Below, one piece after another: positions 17,357 through 26,759 of a DNA stretch of 64,000 nucleotides. The stretch is from JAXLWB01 sp046328715. Lineage in GTDB: Bacteria; Chloroflexota; Anaerolineae; Caldilineales; Caldilineaceae. The position numbers and the translations under genes are program-made. The stretch spans positions 166,487 through 230,486 of the forward strand of contig JAXLWB010000012.1 in NCBI GenBank assembly GCA_046328715.1. Reading direction: 5' to 3'. How positions within the stretch are numbered: the stretch's first letter is position 1; each line of letters starts with the position of its first letter. The notes beneath the pieces were generated by a model, which saw only the letters and a program-made list of their open reading frames with translations, had not been told where the DNA came from and did no database searches.

Positions 17357-18181
17357 TCAGTATTTTTGAACAAAGCTCAAAAGATCGTTCGCCAACTGTT
17401 CTTTATGGGTAGCGAATAATCCATGGGGGGCACCGGAATATTCGATTAACGTTGATGAAGATATTCCCATTGCCGCGGCTCGCCCGCTTGCATCGATCGG
17501 TACTGTTTTGTCTTCTGTACCGTGAATAATCAAGGTGGGAACCTGGAACGCTGCAAGTTCCGAGCGAAAATCCGTAGTCGAGAAGGACTTGGCACATTCC
17601 AGTGTCGCCTTCAAACTTGCCTGGAGCGCTACCGAGCGTGACCACTGTAAGTACTCTTCACTGACTGGCTGCGTTAGAATCCCTACTCCGTAGAAATCCT
17701 TGAAGAAGCCGGTAAAGAACTCAGTACGATCATCCTTCATGCTCCCGGTCATCTGATGGAAAACCGCCTGGTCGACACCCTCGGAGTTATCCTTGGTTTT
17801 CAAGAGATAAGGCACAATGGAGGAGATAAGCGCCGCCTGCACTACATGTTTTCCGTTGTGGCGAGACATATAGCGGGCCACCTCGCCTCCACCCATTGAG
17901 AAGCCAACCAATGTGGAATCCAATGCGTCGGTTTCTTTGATTACATCCGAGAGGTCGTCGGCCAATGTGTCGTAGTCGTAGCCGCCCCAGGGTTGGTCGG
18001 AACGGCCAAAGCCACGCCGATCATAGGCAATCACCCGAAAGCCAGCCTCGGCAAGAGCCACGCCTTGATCATCCCAACTGTCAGCCGAAAGAGGCCAACC
18101 ATGAATGAGGATAATCGGCCGTCCGCGACCCCAATCTTTGACATAAAGCTTGGTGTTATCCCTGGTGGTAATAGTTGACAT
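17357..18181 (-). CDS. Alpha/beta hydrolase (arylesterase/non-heme haloperoxidase type)
   Basis: A 274-residue hydrolase of the compact chloroperoxidase-like group. Visible motifs: oxyanion-hole HGWPLSADSW, GFSMGGGEVARY with the nucleophile Ser (~residue 94), acid Asp in HGTEDKTVP (~224) and the His in SGAPHGLFATH (~253). No signal peptide, so cytoplasmic. Substrates for this group range from lactones to aryl esters; perhydrolase activity is common. Surrounded by stress-protein genes on the same strand, so a detoxification role is a reasonable guess only. Confidence 0.9.
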   Translation of the reverse strand: MSTITTRDNTKLYVKDWGRGRPIILIHGWPLSADSWDDQGVALAEAGFRVIAYDRRGFGRSDQPWGGYDYDTLADDLSDVIKETDALDSTLVGFSMGGGEVARYMSRHNGKHVVQAALISSIVPYLLKTKDNSEGVDQAVFHQMTGSMKDDRTEFFTGFFKDFYGVGILTQPVSEEYLQWSRSVALQASLKATLECAKSFSTTDFRSELAAFQVPTLIIHGTEDKTVPIDASGRAAAMGISSSTLIEYSGAPHGLFATHKEQLANDLLSFVQKY

Positions 18182-18313
18182 GGCTCATCCTGGTGGTTGA
18201 TTGTTTGGTGCAGCAAGCCCAAGCACCTCTAAAGTGAACATTTATGATTCTACTATGGTGATAGGGTGCTTAGCTGGCGGTAGACGTTTTGCCAATCGAG
18301 TTGACAAATGAGG

Positions 18314-18727
18314 CTAGAGCGAGGTGCCTAGTTGGTCGTAGGCAACGTTGAGATGAACTTCCTCTTCATCGACCGAGGCAATCTGCTCCGCCATCGCAAA
18401 ACGGTCGCTGGCAAACAAACCACTGCTATCGATGCGAATATACCCTTCCTGACGCAGACGTTCTACCATTTCGCCTGGAATCTCTTCGTCGTTAAAAGCA
18501 TCGGCCAACATATCGACGAACGAGTTATCATCGCCATCATCCAAGGGGATGTCGCGGGCAGGGCCTTCACCACGTTCCTGCTCTTGCTCGGTGTTGGCAC
18601 CTAAGTAGACGAAGGAAACCTCACCAATGCGCTCTCCAGTCCGATCAAAGACATTCATCCCAGAGCGGACCTGATCAAGCGCACGAAAATCTTGTTCTTC
18701 AACAACGGGTGTGGATTTGTAGTTCAT
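18314..18727 (-). CDS. Acidic PRC-barrel/DUF2171-like protein
   Basis: A 137-residue soluble acidic protein. Residues ~20-50 (VRSGMNVFDRTGERIGEVSFVYLG) have the feel of a PRC-barrel or DUF2171 module, which usually begins with a gly-met-V-x-D-x-G-E pattern. The rest (EEIPGEMVERLRQEGYIRID, then SSGLFASDRFAMAEQI) is shared, as far as can be recalled, with small Chloroflexota stress proteins. No catalytic motif. Shine-Dalgarno AGGAGA precedes the ATG. The setting among CsbD, DUF892 and DUF3618-like genes suggests a stress role. Confidence 0.65.
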   Translation of the reverse strand: MNYKSTPVVEEQDFRALDQVRSGMNVFDRTGERIGEVSFVYLGANTEQEQERGEGPARDIPLDDGDDNSFVDMLADAFNDEEIPGEMVERLRQEGYIRIDSSGLFASDRFAMAEQIASVDEEEVHLNVAYDQLGTSL

Positions 18728-19106
18728 GATTCTCTCCTTTTATTGATTTTGCCTACAAATTTTCTTCAATCTTTTGGGCAGAATCATTCGCTAACGCGAA
18801 ATTTGTAAAGCTACTTCTCGGAGACTTTTGCGGTTCATCAATTACTTAGGCGATTTTGATGAAATCGCTTGCGCCATTGCAAAAGCCCTGAAACTGAGAT
18901 ATCTATTCTTTTGCAATGGCCTTACTGAAAAAGGGTTCTCTTACGGCATTGCTGACCCAAGTGACGCAATGTAGAATTGGCATGTCCAGCGAATTAACAG
19001 GCCTCACAGAGATGACCGGAGAAGTTGTCAATTGAACTGTTACGTTCGTGTCAGACTCGCCCGACATACACGATCTAACTCTGCGTCACTTGGTAGAACC
19101 TGCTAC
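18728..19106. other. 379-bp intergenic region with an inverted repeat
   Basis: No coding sequence supported. It holds perfect 13-bp arms GCCATTGCAAAAG (18873-18885) / CTTTTGCAATGGC (18908-18920) with a 22-nt loop. The remainder would include the promoter of the gene ending at 18727. Confidence 0.5.
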
Positions 19107-19418
19107 TTAAGGGGTGACCGTATTGGTATCGGTTACACCTGTGGTATCTGTAATGCCAGTGGTATCAGTGATTGTCGCTTCACCTTCGACGGTTGGTGTG
19201 GTATCGCCTTCAACGGTCGGTGTTTCACTTGTTTCAAGCGTTGGGGTTGTGGCGCTTTCTGCGGTTGGTGTATCTAAACCAGCCTCGGAGGTTGGTGTAT
19301 CTAATCCAGTACCTACGGTTGGCGTTGCTGCTCCACCAGTACCTGAGGTTGGCGCACAGGCAACCATCGAGACGGCCATTAAACTAAGCACTACTACCAA
19401 AATGAACAGTTTCTTCAT
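19107..19418 (-). CDS. Small Thr/Pro-rich lipoprotein
   Basis: A 103-residue protein: signal peptide with lipobox SMVACAP (lipidated Cys at ~21), then ~80 residues of low-complexity Thr/Pro/Glu/Gly repeats of the form TPTVEG and TDTTG. The mature part has no globular domain and would be an extended, probably O-glycosylated, surface tail. The DNA is correspondingly repetitive. A short hairpin (TTTCTCT/AGAGAAA, 19448-19465) lies in its leader. Shine-Dalgarno AAGGAG. Confidence 0.75.
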   Translation of the reverse strand: MKKLFILVVVLSLMAVSMVACAPTSGTGGAATPTVGTGLDTPTSEAGLDTPTAESATTPTLETSETPTVEGDTTPTVEGEATITDTTGITDTTGVTDTNTVTP

Positions 19419-19561
19419 GGTTATTTTCTCCTTAGTAAATCTAGAAATTTCTCTTGTGAGAGAAAAACATTTGCTGTTTTTTGAGCTAACCGCTTCCTGA
19501 ATCGCTCACAGCCGCTTTATTGAAAAATGGGTGTTCCCATTATTCACAATGTATAGGGGCC

Positions 19562-19649
19562 GTCTGAAAGGTTTGTGAACCGCATCCTGACAAGTTTGGT
19601 ACGACAGACGACTTTACTCGTACAGAATGTCGGATGTTTTTTTTCAGAC
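19562..19649. repeat. GTCTGAAA-bounded element, copy 1
   Basis: 88-bp segment bounded by GTCTGAAA and TTTTCAGAC in inverted orientation. A second segment with the same ends is at 62653-62757, but the interiors differ. Downstream of the convergent-side end of the DUF3618-like gene. Confidence 0.4.
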
Positions 19650-19673
19650 AGCCTCCTAATTTGTAGGACACGC

Positions 19674-20786
19674 CTACATCACAAGTGCTCGCTCCTTCTG
19701 AGCATCCGCCTCACCAGATTGAGGCTGCTGGTCGAGTTTCTCGCCGGCATTGTGCAAAGATTGCTTTACCTCATCTGCCGCCTGCTTGCCAGCATCCTTC
19801 ACCTTTTGCACAACATTGGCAGCGGTCTTCTCCAACTCGGGCTGAACCTCATCCACGACCGTCTTGGCGCGCTCTTTCACGTCTTCTACCAAGCCCTCTG
19901 CCTTTTGAACAGCCTGATCGCGCAGTTCGCCCACAACTTGGTTTTCATAGCGAGTTGCTGGCAACAACAAGCCCAATCCGGCACCCACTGCAAGTGCCAC
20001 CGCGCCAAAGAGCAACGGATTCTCTTCCAATGTGCGTTGGGCTTGCGTTGTGACATCACTGAAGGTTTCCTCTTGCCACTCGCTCACATTTTCGCCGACC
20101 CGATTCACCGTATCCTGAACCTGTCCGACCCATTGACCAGCCTGGTCAGAGACTGTCTCCTTGACTTGGCTTGCGCTCTCTCGGACCTGATTGGCCGCAT
20201 CGCTGACACCCTTTTTAAGGTTCGAGGTGAGTGAACCAGACTCTTCGTTGCTGCGGTCATAGGAACCAGCTTTGTAAGAACGATCCTGGTTCTCAGCGAA
20301 GCGTCGGGCTGCGCTGCCTGGCGCTTCCATCTGCGGTGTCTCTTCGCGCCAACCAAGCCCATGTTGATACGGCTCGGTATCTCGTGATGGAAAGGCAAAG
20401 GAGCGTGAAGAAGAACGATTACGGGTACTGTTCACAATGATCCAACCGACACCGAAACCAATCAGAGCAGTCGGAATTGGATTGCTACGTGCTGTATCCA
20501 ACAAACCATTGCGTACTTGTGGCCAGTTGATCTGTTGCACGTATTCGTTTACCGCTTGCTTGACAGTAGCCACACCATCGGTTACGGCAGATTGGATAAA
20601 GTCTTGGGCTTGCTGCTTCACGTTTTCAGGTTGGAACTGGTCCTGAATCTGATCCAATCGACTGCTCATGCGGTTGCGTGTCGCCTCGATCTCCGAGCGA
20701 ATTGAATCTGCGTTACCTTCTGTACCCCTCTGATAGGAGGTGGAGGTCTGTTCCCATTGATTGGGATTTTGAAAATTCGTTGTCAT
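19674..20786 (-). CDS. DUF3618-like membrane-associated protein with long amphipathic helices
   Basis: A 370-residue protein starting at the ATG of MTTNFQNP (the AAAGGT 10 nt upstream supports it; an ATG 36 bp further up lies inside the preceding gene). Residues ~25-60 (IRSEIEATRNRMSSRLDQIQ) match the DUF3618 signature. One membrane segment lies at ~95-110 (IPTALIGFGVGWIIV) and a second, LFGAVALAVGAGLGLLLP, at ~260-277. Between and after are apolipoprotein-like coiled helices (NQVRESASQVKETVSDQAGQ). Likely an envelope protein for stress or membrane curvature; function unknown. It begins 19 bp after the CsbD-like gene's stop, so they form one transcript. Confidence 0.75.
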   Translation of the reverse strand: MTTNFQNPNQWEQTSTSYQRGTEGNADSIRSEIEATRNRMSSRLDQIQDQFQPENVKQQAQDFIQSAVTDGVATVKQAVNEYVQQINWPQVRNGLLDTARSNPIPTALIGFGVGWIIVNSTRNRSSSRSFAFPSRDTEPYQHGLGWREETPQMEAPGSAARRFAENQDRSYKAGSYDRSNEESGSLTSNLKKGVSDAANQVRESASQVKETVSDQAGQWVGQVQDTVNRVGENVSEWQEETFSDVTTQAQRTLEENPLLFGAVALAVGAGLGLLLPATRYENQVVGELRDQAVQKAEGLVEDVKERAKTVVDEVQPELEKTAANVVQKVKDAGKQAADEVKQSLHNAGEKLDQQPQSGEADAQKERALVM

Positions 20787-20805
20787 AGTCAAGATACCTT
20801 TGTAT

Positions 20806-21717
20806 CTACTCGCTTCTCTCATTCATTTCAGGGCGATCTTCTGGGCGTGTCGGGGTGGCAAAGGTTGCGCTGGTTGGGGTGCTACGTTGTTGTGTGCCAC
20901 CTTCGCTGGCGTATCGCTGCCAGTCACCATAAGATCGGTCGGTGGTGCCTTGGATGTAGATATCCTGTCCCTCAGGCGTATTCCCGCGTGAGGAGCGCTT
21001 TGCAGAAGCTTGCTGATAGGGAGCATAACGGTTTTGGCTGGAGTAGGAGCGTTGCGTAGCGCTTGAGCCCGAACTGCGCAGGAAGCGCCCTAACAGGAAG
21101 CCAGCGGCCAACGTACCAAGCACGAAAACTTCGGGCTGGCGACGTGCAAAGGTCTGTACTTCGCCCCACAGTTCTAAGGGGTTGCGGTTGCTGAGGAAGT
21201 GAGAAAAATCGTCTACATAATCAGCGGCAGTATTAGCATAGTCGGCAAAGGTCGAGAGTTCACTCTTGCGCAGCTCTTCGCCGCTGCTACGCAATGCGCC
21301 AGCGACATTCTCTAGCTTTTGGGCCGCCTGTTGTTTCTGCTCGGTCACTGCCGAATCGGCTCGCTTTTTGATCTCATCAAAGGTATCGCCGAGGGTCTGC
21401 TTGCCTTGTTCGAGCACATCTTTTGTGACCTTCTGCGCCTGCTGGGTGATCGTTCCTGCATTGCCATTGCCTTCTGAGCTTTCTTGATTCTCCAAAAGCG
21501 ACGTATCAAAGCGATTTCGGAATTTGTCCCATTCGCTCTGTGCTTTTTCTTTGCTGTAGCCATAACGCTCTTGCAGTAGGCCAATCATTTGCTCACTTGA
21601 GCCTTCTACTTTCATGAGGTCATCATCCGTCAACTGGCCGAATTGCTCTTTTACGCTCCCTTTTACTTGTTTCCATTTTCCACGGAGGGTCTCGTCATTT
21701 AGGCCTGTATGATTCAT
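20806..21717 (-). CDS. CsbD-domain protein with long membrane-anchored extension
   Basis: A 303-residue protein. Residues 1-65 are a CsbD domain almost identical in layout to the 106-aa protein at 2241-2561 (LRGKWKQVKGSVKEQFGQL, TDDDL, YGYSKEKAQSEWDKF). Then ~110 residues of charged helices (QQAQKVTKDVLEQGKQTLGD), one membrane segment with a glycine pattern (VFVLGTLAAGFLLGRFL, ~residues 198-214) and a Ser/Gln/Tyr-rich tail. CsbD is normally a free ~60-70-residue protein, so this is an unusual fusion to a DUF883/apolipoprotein-like membrane module. Shine-Dalgarno GAGGAG. Confidence 0.8.
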   Translation of the reverse strand: MNHTGLNDETLRGKWKQVKGSVKEQFGQLTDDDLMKVEGSSEQMIGLLQERYGYSKEKAQSEWDKFRNRFDTSLLENQESSEGNGNAGTITQQAQKVTKDVLEQGKQTLGDTFDEIKKRADSAVTEQKQQAAQKLENVAGALRSSGEELRKSELSTFADYANTAADYVDDFSHFLSNRNPLELWGEVQTFARRQPEVFVLGTLAAGFLLGRFLRSSGSSATQRSYSSQNRYAPYQQASAKRSSRGNTPEGQDIYIQGTTDRSYGDWQRYASEGGTQQRSTPTSATFATPTRPEDRPEMNERSE

Positions 21718-22230
21718 GATTTTGCTCCTCTACAATGCGATCATTTTGTTCTTGCGCCGCATGGTTTTATCTTGCGCCACAAACGTGCTTCGGTAGAAAG
21801 GTTTATGCTTAGCAATTCTCATGCAATTGACATAAACTCGACTTAGCGTTAGGTTATATAAGCCTTTCAAAGATAAACTTTCTCTTCAGACTTTTTAAGC
21901 GTGGAAAGTCTGAAAGCACTGTGGGAAATTGGAGATAAGGATTGAGGCAAAACGGAGTCGTTCTGTAGGAGTTTATCTGACATAGGCCGTATCATTTCAC
22001 TAGAAACGTTCGATTCTAACGCTTCTCTAAGGAACTTCATTTACAAATGTGGCATTGTTTGGATAAAATAATTTTGGCCAAATCGAATCATCCAGCAGCC
22101 CACTTGTTTGAAACGGCATGAGTACCAACCTCCCGATATGTTTTGTGAATACGAGCAACGTCTGTAGGATCTAAATCGTAGCCCATCTAGGAGTCGTGGC
22201 CACAGTGGTCAGATGTGAGCCAAAATCAGA
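21718..22230. other. 513-bp intergenic region between divergent stress and kinase genes
   Basis: No coding sequence recognised. AT-rich; presumed promoters of the leftward CsbD-like operon and the rightward kinase operon. No consensus sigma-70 hexamer pair stood out. Confidence 0.5.
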
Positions 22231-25095
22231 ATGCAATCTACATCCCAATCCACAAACTCTGCCGAGCGGTCCTCCCGCCGCAGTGAGGCATCTTTACTGA
22301 ATTCATCGGAACGGCTTCAGGCGCTCCGCAATACAGCCCTGTTAGACACGCCACCCGAAACAGCCTTTGACCGCTTGACAGCGCTGGCATGTCGTCTCCT
22401 CAAGGCTTCTGTGTCGCTCGTCTCACTTGTAGACGCTGAACGACAATTCTTCAAAAGCGCACACGGGCTTTGTGAACCGTGGGCGCAACAACAAGGGACT
22501 CCACTCTCGCACTCTTTTTGTCAATATGTGGTTACCTCCAATGCGCCGCTCATCGTCGAAGATGCGCGTGAGCACCCAATTCTGCATGACAATCTTGCAA
22601 TTACTGACTTAAATGTGATTGCCTATCTGGGCGTCCCATTACGCACGTCTGAGGGCCACAATCTGGGTTCACTGTGTGTGATTGACGACAAACCGCATGC
22701 CTGGTCCTCGGAAGATCTAAAAACCTTGACCGAACTGGCCGAATTGGTGATGACTGAGATCAACGTACGCCAATACTTGGATCAGCAACAGCAAATCCAA
22801 CAGGCGCTTGAGGAGAGTAATACGTTGCTTCAAGGAGTCATCCATGGCAGCAATGACGGTATCTACGTGCGCGACTTGGAAGGGCGTTATCTCTTGGTCA
22901 ATGAGATTGGGGCCGCCATCCTGGGATTCACACCACAAGAGATGATAGGCAAGAAATATAGTGAGCTCTTTTCGGCGGAGATTGTCGCCGAAATACAGGA
23001 GGAGGATCACAACGCATTGCTCTCTGGCCAGCCTAGCCGACGTGAGCAGACCTGGACCATTGGCCAAGTGGAAAAAATTTTCCATTCCACACGTTCAGCC
23101 TATCGAGACTTGCAGGGAAACGTCATCGGCATCCTGAGTGTGATCCATGAAATCACCGAACTTAAACAGACCGAAGAGGCCCTGCGTACATCGGAGACAA
23201 ACTTCCGTTCGCTCTTTGAGTCGATGACGCAAGGCATCGTCCACCAAAATGCAGAAGGTCGTATCATCAATGCCAATGCCGCAGCCGAGAACATTTTGGG
23301 ATTAACATTAGAAGAACTTCAAGGCCGTAAATCGATTGACCCGCTATGGCGTGCCACACGCGCCGATGGTACAGATTTTCCAGGCGAAGAGCATCCTTCA
23401 ATGGTTGCCTTGCGTACAGGCGAAGTGCAACGCAATGTGGTCATGTACATCTTCAACCCGCGTTTGAACGATGTGCGCTGTCTGCGGGTTGACGCCATTC
23501 CACAATTTCGCAAAGGGGAAAAGCGGCCCTATCAAGTCTATGCCCTGTTTCGAGATGTGACAGAGCAGCGTCGTTCAAATGAAAAGCTGGCATACCACGC
23601 TCAGTTACTAGCCAACATGTATGATGGGGTAATTGCCACCGATAATCGGTTTCGCATCACGGTTTGGAACCGAGGTGCCGAGCAGATGTATGGCTGGCAA
23701 GCCGAGGAAGTGATGGGCCAGTTGGTGCGTGAGGTTATCCAAACCGAGATTGATGACACCACACGCCAACAAGCAATTCAAGAATTGCAGGCGACGGGCC
23801 GTATGCGCATGGAAGTGATCACCCATCACAAAGATGGCTCCCCCGTCGCTACGGAGGTCATTACCGTTACGCTGACCGATGGTGAGGGAGAAATCACCGG
23901 CTACTTAAGCATCAACCGTGATATCAGAGAACGTAAAGCGACAGAGGCAGCACTCCAAGACAGCGAGGAGCGCTTCCGTGTTACCTTTGAACAAGCACCG
24001 GTCGGTATTGCCCATTCAAATTTGGAAGGGAAATATATCCGCGTCAATCATCGACTTTGCGAGATGCTGGGCTATACTCGCATTGAAATGTTGCAGAAGG
24101 ATTTGCACACCATTACTCACCCAGACGATGAAGCGATTAGCCAGCAACAAATGAAGCACATCCTGGCTGGCGATAGTCCAAGCTACACGATCGAGAAGCG
24201 CTATTTGCGCAAAGATGGAAGCTATCTGTGGGTAAATGTGACTGTGTCGGTGGTGCGCAATCTAAAGACGCACGCACCCGAGTACTTTATTCGTGTGATT
24301 GAAGATATTTCCGAACGCAAACGGTACGAACAGGAATTGGTCGAGATCAACGCTACCTTGGAACAACGCGTCGCCGTGCGCTCTCGCCAGTTGGAGACGA
24401 GCAACAGTAAATTGCTCGAATCACAGACGAAGCTGCGTTTGCTGAGCCAGCAACTTATGCAGATGACGGAACAAGAGCGCAAACGCATCTCGCGCGAGAT
24501 CCATGATCAATTGGGTCAATCGCTGACTGCCATTAAAATGGAGGTCAAAGCTGCCCAACGCCGGGTCAATAGCGACCCGGCTGGGGTTGCGGCCCGCCTC
24601 CATACAGCCGACCAGATGATCGATGAAACCGTCGATACCGTGCGCCGCATCGCAGCGGATTTGCGCCCCGGCGTGCTAGACCATTTTGGCTTGGGTCCCG
24701 CAGTCGAATGGCAAATGGAACAGTTTAAGCAGCGCAATCATATTGACTATCAACTCGAAATTACCGTCGATCCCAAGCTGATTACGCCTGATATGGCAAC
24801 TGCGTCATTTCGCATTTTGCAGGAGGCACTGACCAATGTAGTTCGCCATGCACAAGCCAGCAGCGTCTCCGTCACCCTTGCCACCAATGAACGAGAATTT
24901 ATGATGAAGGTGCAAGATAATGGTTGTGGCTTGAGCGAGGCGACATCAAAGCGGCAGTCATTGGGAGTATTGGGCATGAGTGAGCGAGCGCAACAACTTG
25001 GCGGAAGTGTTACATTGAGCGGGGAGCCAGGTACAGGGGCACTGGTTACACTGACTTTGCCACTTCAACCCACGGAGGAGGAGAACAAACTATGA
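22231..25095 (+). CDS. Soluble GAF-PAS(x4) histidine kinase, NarX/DesK class
   Basis: A 954-residue cytoplasmic sensor kinase without membrane segments. GAF domain ~30-190 (LLDTPPETAFDRLTALA..., LIVEDAREHP). Four PAS domains at about 195-315, 320-445, 450-570 and 575-700, each followed by a PAC-type motif such as GILSVIHEITELK and GYLSINRDIRERK. Then a coiled coil and HisKA_3 with ISREIHDQLGQSL, phospho-acceptor His758, and a HATPase domain (LQEALTNVVRHAQA, DNGCGL, LGVLGMSERA). Stop and next start overlap (ATGA), so it is translationally coupled to its response regulator. Confidence 0.93.
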   Translation: MQSTSQSTNSAERSSRRSEASLLNSSERLQALRNTALLDTPPETAFDRLTALACRLLKASVSLVSLVDAERQFFKSAHGLCEPWAQQQGTPLSHSFCQYVVTSNAPLIVEDAREHPILHDNLAITDLNVIAYLGVPLRTSEGHNLGSLCVIDDKPHAWSSEDLKTLTELAELVMTEINVRQYLDQQQQIQQALEESNTLLQGVIHGSNDGIYVRDLEGRYLLVNEIGAAILGFTPQEMIGKKYSELFSAEIVAEIQEEDHNALLSGQPSRREQTWTIGQVEKIFHSTRSAYRDLQGNVIGILSVIHEITELKQTEEALRTSETNFRSLFESMTQGIVHQNAEGRIINANAAAENILGLTLEELQGRKSIDPLWRATRADGTDFPGEEHPSMVALRTGEVQRNVVMYIFNPRLNDVRCLRVDAIPQFRKGEKRPYQVYALFRDVTEQRRSNEKLAYHAQLLANMYDGVIATDNRFRITVWNRGAEQMYGWQAEEVMGQLVREVIQTEIDDTTRQQAIQELQATGRMRMEVITHHKDGSPVATEVITVTLTDGEGEITGYLSINRDIRERKATEAALQDSEERFRVTFEQAPVGIAHSNLEGKYIRVNHRLCEMLGYTRIEMLQKDLHTITHPDDEAISQQQMKHILAGDSPSYTIEKRYLRKDGSYLWVNVTVSVVRNLKTHAPEYFIRVIEDISERKRYEQELVEINATLEQRVAVRSRQLETSNSKLLESQTKLRLLSQQLMQMTEQERKRISREIHDQLGQSLTAIKMEVKAAQRRVNSDPAGVAARLHTADQMIDETVDTVRRIAADLRPGVLDHFGLGPAVEWQMEQFKQRNHIDYQLEITVDPKLITPDMATASFRILQEALTNVVRHAQASSVSVTLATNEREFMMKVQDNGCGLSEATSKRQSLGVLGMSERAQQLGGSVTLSGEPGTGALVTLTLPLQPTEEENKL

Positions 25096-25721
25096 TTCGG
25101 GTTTTGATTGCGGATGACCATGCAATTGTGCGTAAGGGATTGCGGCAAATTGCCAAAGAACAGGCCACCGGCATTGAAGTGGACGAAGCAGAAAATGGCC
25201 AAGAAGTGATTGAGAAGGTGCAAGTCAACAGCTATGATGTCCTGGTGCTCGACATCTCGATGCCAGGGCGAAATGGATTGGATATATTACAGGAAGTGCG
25301 TCACTCAACGCCGAAGCTGCCTGTGCTAATTTTGAGTATGCATCCGGAAGAACAATATGCCATCCGTATGCTTAAGAGTGGGGCGTCGGGCTACCTGACC
25401 AAAGATTGTGCGCCAGATCAGTTGGTGCCTGCCATTCAAAAGATTGCACGAGGTGGCAAGTACGTGAGCGATACCTTGGCAGAACGCTTACTTTTCGACT
25501 TGACTGGGGAGTCGAATCAAAAGCCACACGAACTTCTATCGGATCGGGAATATTCAGTGCTACTTTTGATCGGTCAAGGCAAAACACCTACTGAGATTGC
25601 CGACCAGATGGTACTCAGTGTCAAGACCGTCAGCACCTATCGGACGCGCATTCTTGAAAAGCTAAACTTGCAGAGCACCGCCGAATTGATTCGCTACGTT
25701 GTTGAAAATAATCTAACTTAG
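25092..25721 (+). CDS. NarL/FixJ-type response regulator
   Basis: A 209-residue regulator: receiver domain ~1-118 with acidic pocket IADDH, phospho-acceptor Asp54 (LVLDISMPG), Thr/Ser and Lys switch positions (LSMHPEE, YLTKD); LuxR-type HTH ~145-205 (LSDREYSVLLLIGQGKTPTEIA, then SVKTVSTYRTRILEKL). It overlaps the kinase gene by 4 bp and is surely its partner. No target site is evident nearby. A 467-bp gap follows. Confidence 0.95.
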   Translation: MIRVLIADDHAIVRKGLRQIAKEQATGIEVDEAENGQEVIEKVQVNSYDVLVLDISMPGRNGLDILQEVRHSTPKLPVLILSMHPEEQYAIRMLKSGASGYLTKDCAPDQLVPAIQKIARGGKYVSDTLAERLLFDLTGESNQKPHELLSDREYSVLLLIGQGKTPTEIADQMVLSVKTVSTYRTRILEKLNLQSTAELIRYVVENNLT

Positions 25722-26188
25722 CCAAGTTAACCTGCACTTTACCTCCAAAATGTGCGAGAACCCAACAGTTCCTGCGCGCTTTGAGAAAGTACCAGCCAAG
25801 TTTTCGTGGAGTCAGCAAGATTATTTTGTCAGACAAACTCCGACATACCTAGCAGCCGAAGTTGATTGACGATTCTTTTCGATCTTTTTACAATACGAGA
25901 CGGAAAAGTGAAAGTACCAGTACAACAGATGTTGTTACTACTGAAACCAATTGCAGTTGCAAAAGCCAAGAATTTCTCCGCAACGATAGCTGAAATTCCT
26001 GGCTTTCCAGAGAACAATTGGAGCAACTTGGCCATGTGCATTTTTCTGCACGCTGTAGTAGTAACTCTGTTTTTCACTTATATTTCGGTTGAAAACTTAG
26101 GAAATAGGTCTTGTTATCAGGGTTGCGTTACAGATGTTGTACACTAAACTAACCACTCTTATGGCATGACATAGGTTTTCAGTTTCTC
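25722..26188. other. 467-bp intergenic region holding a CAATTG-bounded palindrome
   Basis: No reliable gene; short open frames on both strands lack ribosome sites and cross the palindromic element at 25948-26020. Confidence 0.55.
25948..26020. repeat. CAATTG-bounded palindromic repeat, copy 1
   Basis: 73 bp. Left half AATTGCAGTTGCAAAAGCCA pairs imperfectly with the right half ending CCAGAGAACAATT; AAAGCCA and GAATTTC are the best-paired blocks. A related 74-bp copy is at 36882-36955. Confidence 0.6.
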
Positions 26189-26644
26189 ATGAATCGTATC
26201 TCTATTTTGATTCTAGATGATGTACCCTATGTAAGAAGATTGATCGCTGATGAACTATCTTCACTGGGCGAGGTCGGAATGGTCTACGAGGCGGGCTCTG
26301 CTCCTGCAGCAGTGAGAGCCTTAATAGAGCATCGCCCCGAAATAATTATTCTTGACATCAATGTTCCAGGTGGGGTAGTTGATACAGCAAATTACAGCAG
26401 TGGCATTGACGTTCTGCAATTTGCAAAGAACCATCTACCCGATTCTACAGTCATCATCTTAAGCAATAACTCCAATCAATACTATCGGCGCGAATGCAAA
26501 AAAGCAGGAGTCGATCTTTTCTTCGATAAGACGACTGAATTTGATCTTTTTTTAGAGAAAATTCAAGATGAGATCAACCGTACAGCCTATTGGTTTCCAG
26601 TTGAAAATCTAGCGGAGCAGGCTACAGTTCCTCGCCGCGAGTAA
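26189..26644 (+). CDS. Stand-alone response regulator receiver protein
   Basis: A 151-residue single receiver domain: acidic pair in ILILDDVPYVRRL, phospho-acceptor Asp56 (IIILDINVPGG), switch Ser/Asn in IILSNNSN and Lys in FFDKTTEF. No output domain follows; the last ~20 residues are a short tail. The segment after Asp56 has a small insertion (VVDTANYSSG) relative to typical CheY. Such proteins act as phosphate relays or bind protein partners. It may serve the upstream kinase or an orphan kinase such as that at 9768-10865; the sequence does not say. Confidence 0.88.
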   Translation: MNRISILILDDVPYVRRLIADELSSLGEVGMVYEAGSAPAAVRALIEHRPEIIILDINVPGGVVDTANYSSGIDVLQFAKNHLPDSTVIILSNNSNQYYRRECKKAGVDLFFDKTTEFDLFLEKIQDEINRTAYWFPVENLAEQATVPRRE

Positions 26645-26759
26645 GTTTTACTCAAATGGATTTGGCAGAATTGTAGGGGCGGTTTCCATACGCACAATCT
26701 GGAATCAAGCCAAAAACGTGCGGGTTGGAAACTTTGTGTCAGCGCAGATAGTAAGGAGC

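Noticed and set aside
21946..21960. 15-bp match GGCAAAACGGAGTCG to 45090-45104
   Set aside because: Shared only over 15 bp with no extended similarity; may be chance or a repeat relic too short to call.
25829..26147. Open frames on both strands between the response regulator genes
   Set aside because: No ribosome sites, no family resemblance, and both run through a palindromic repeat.
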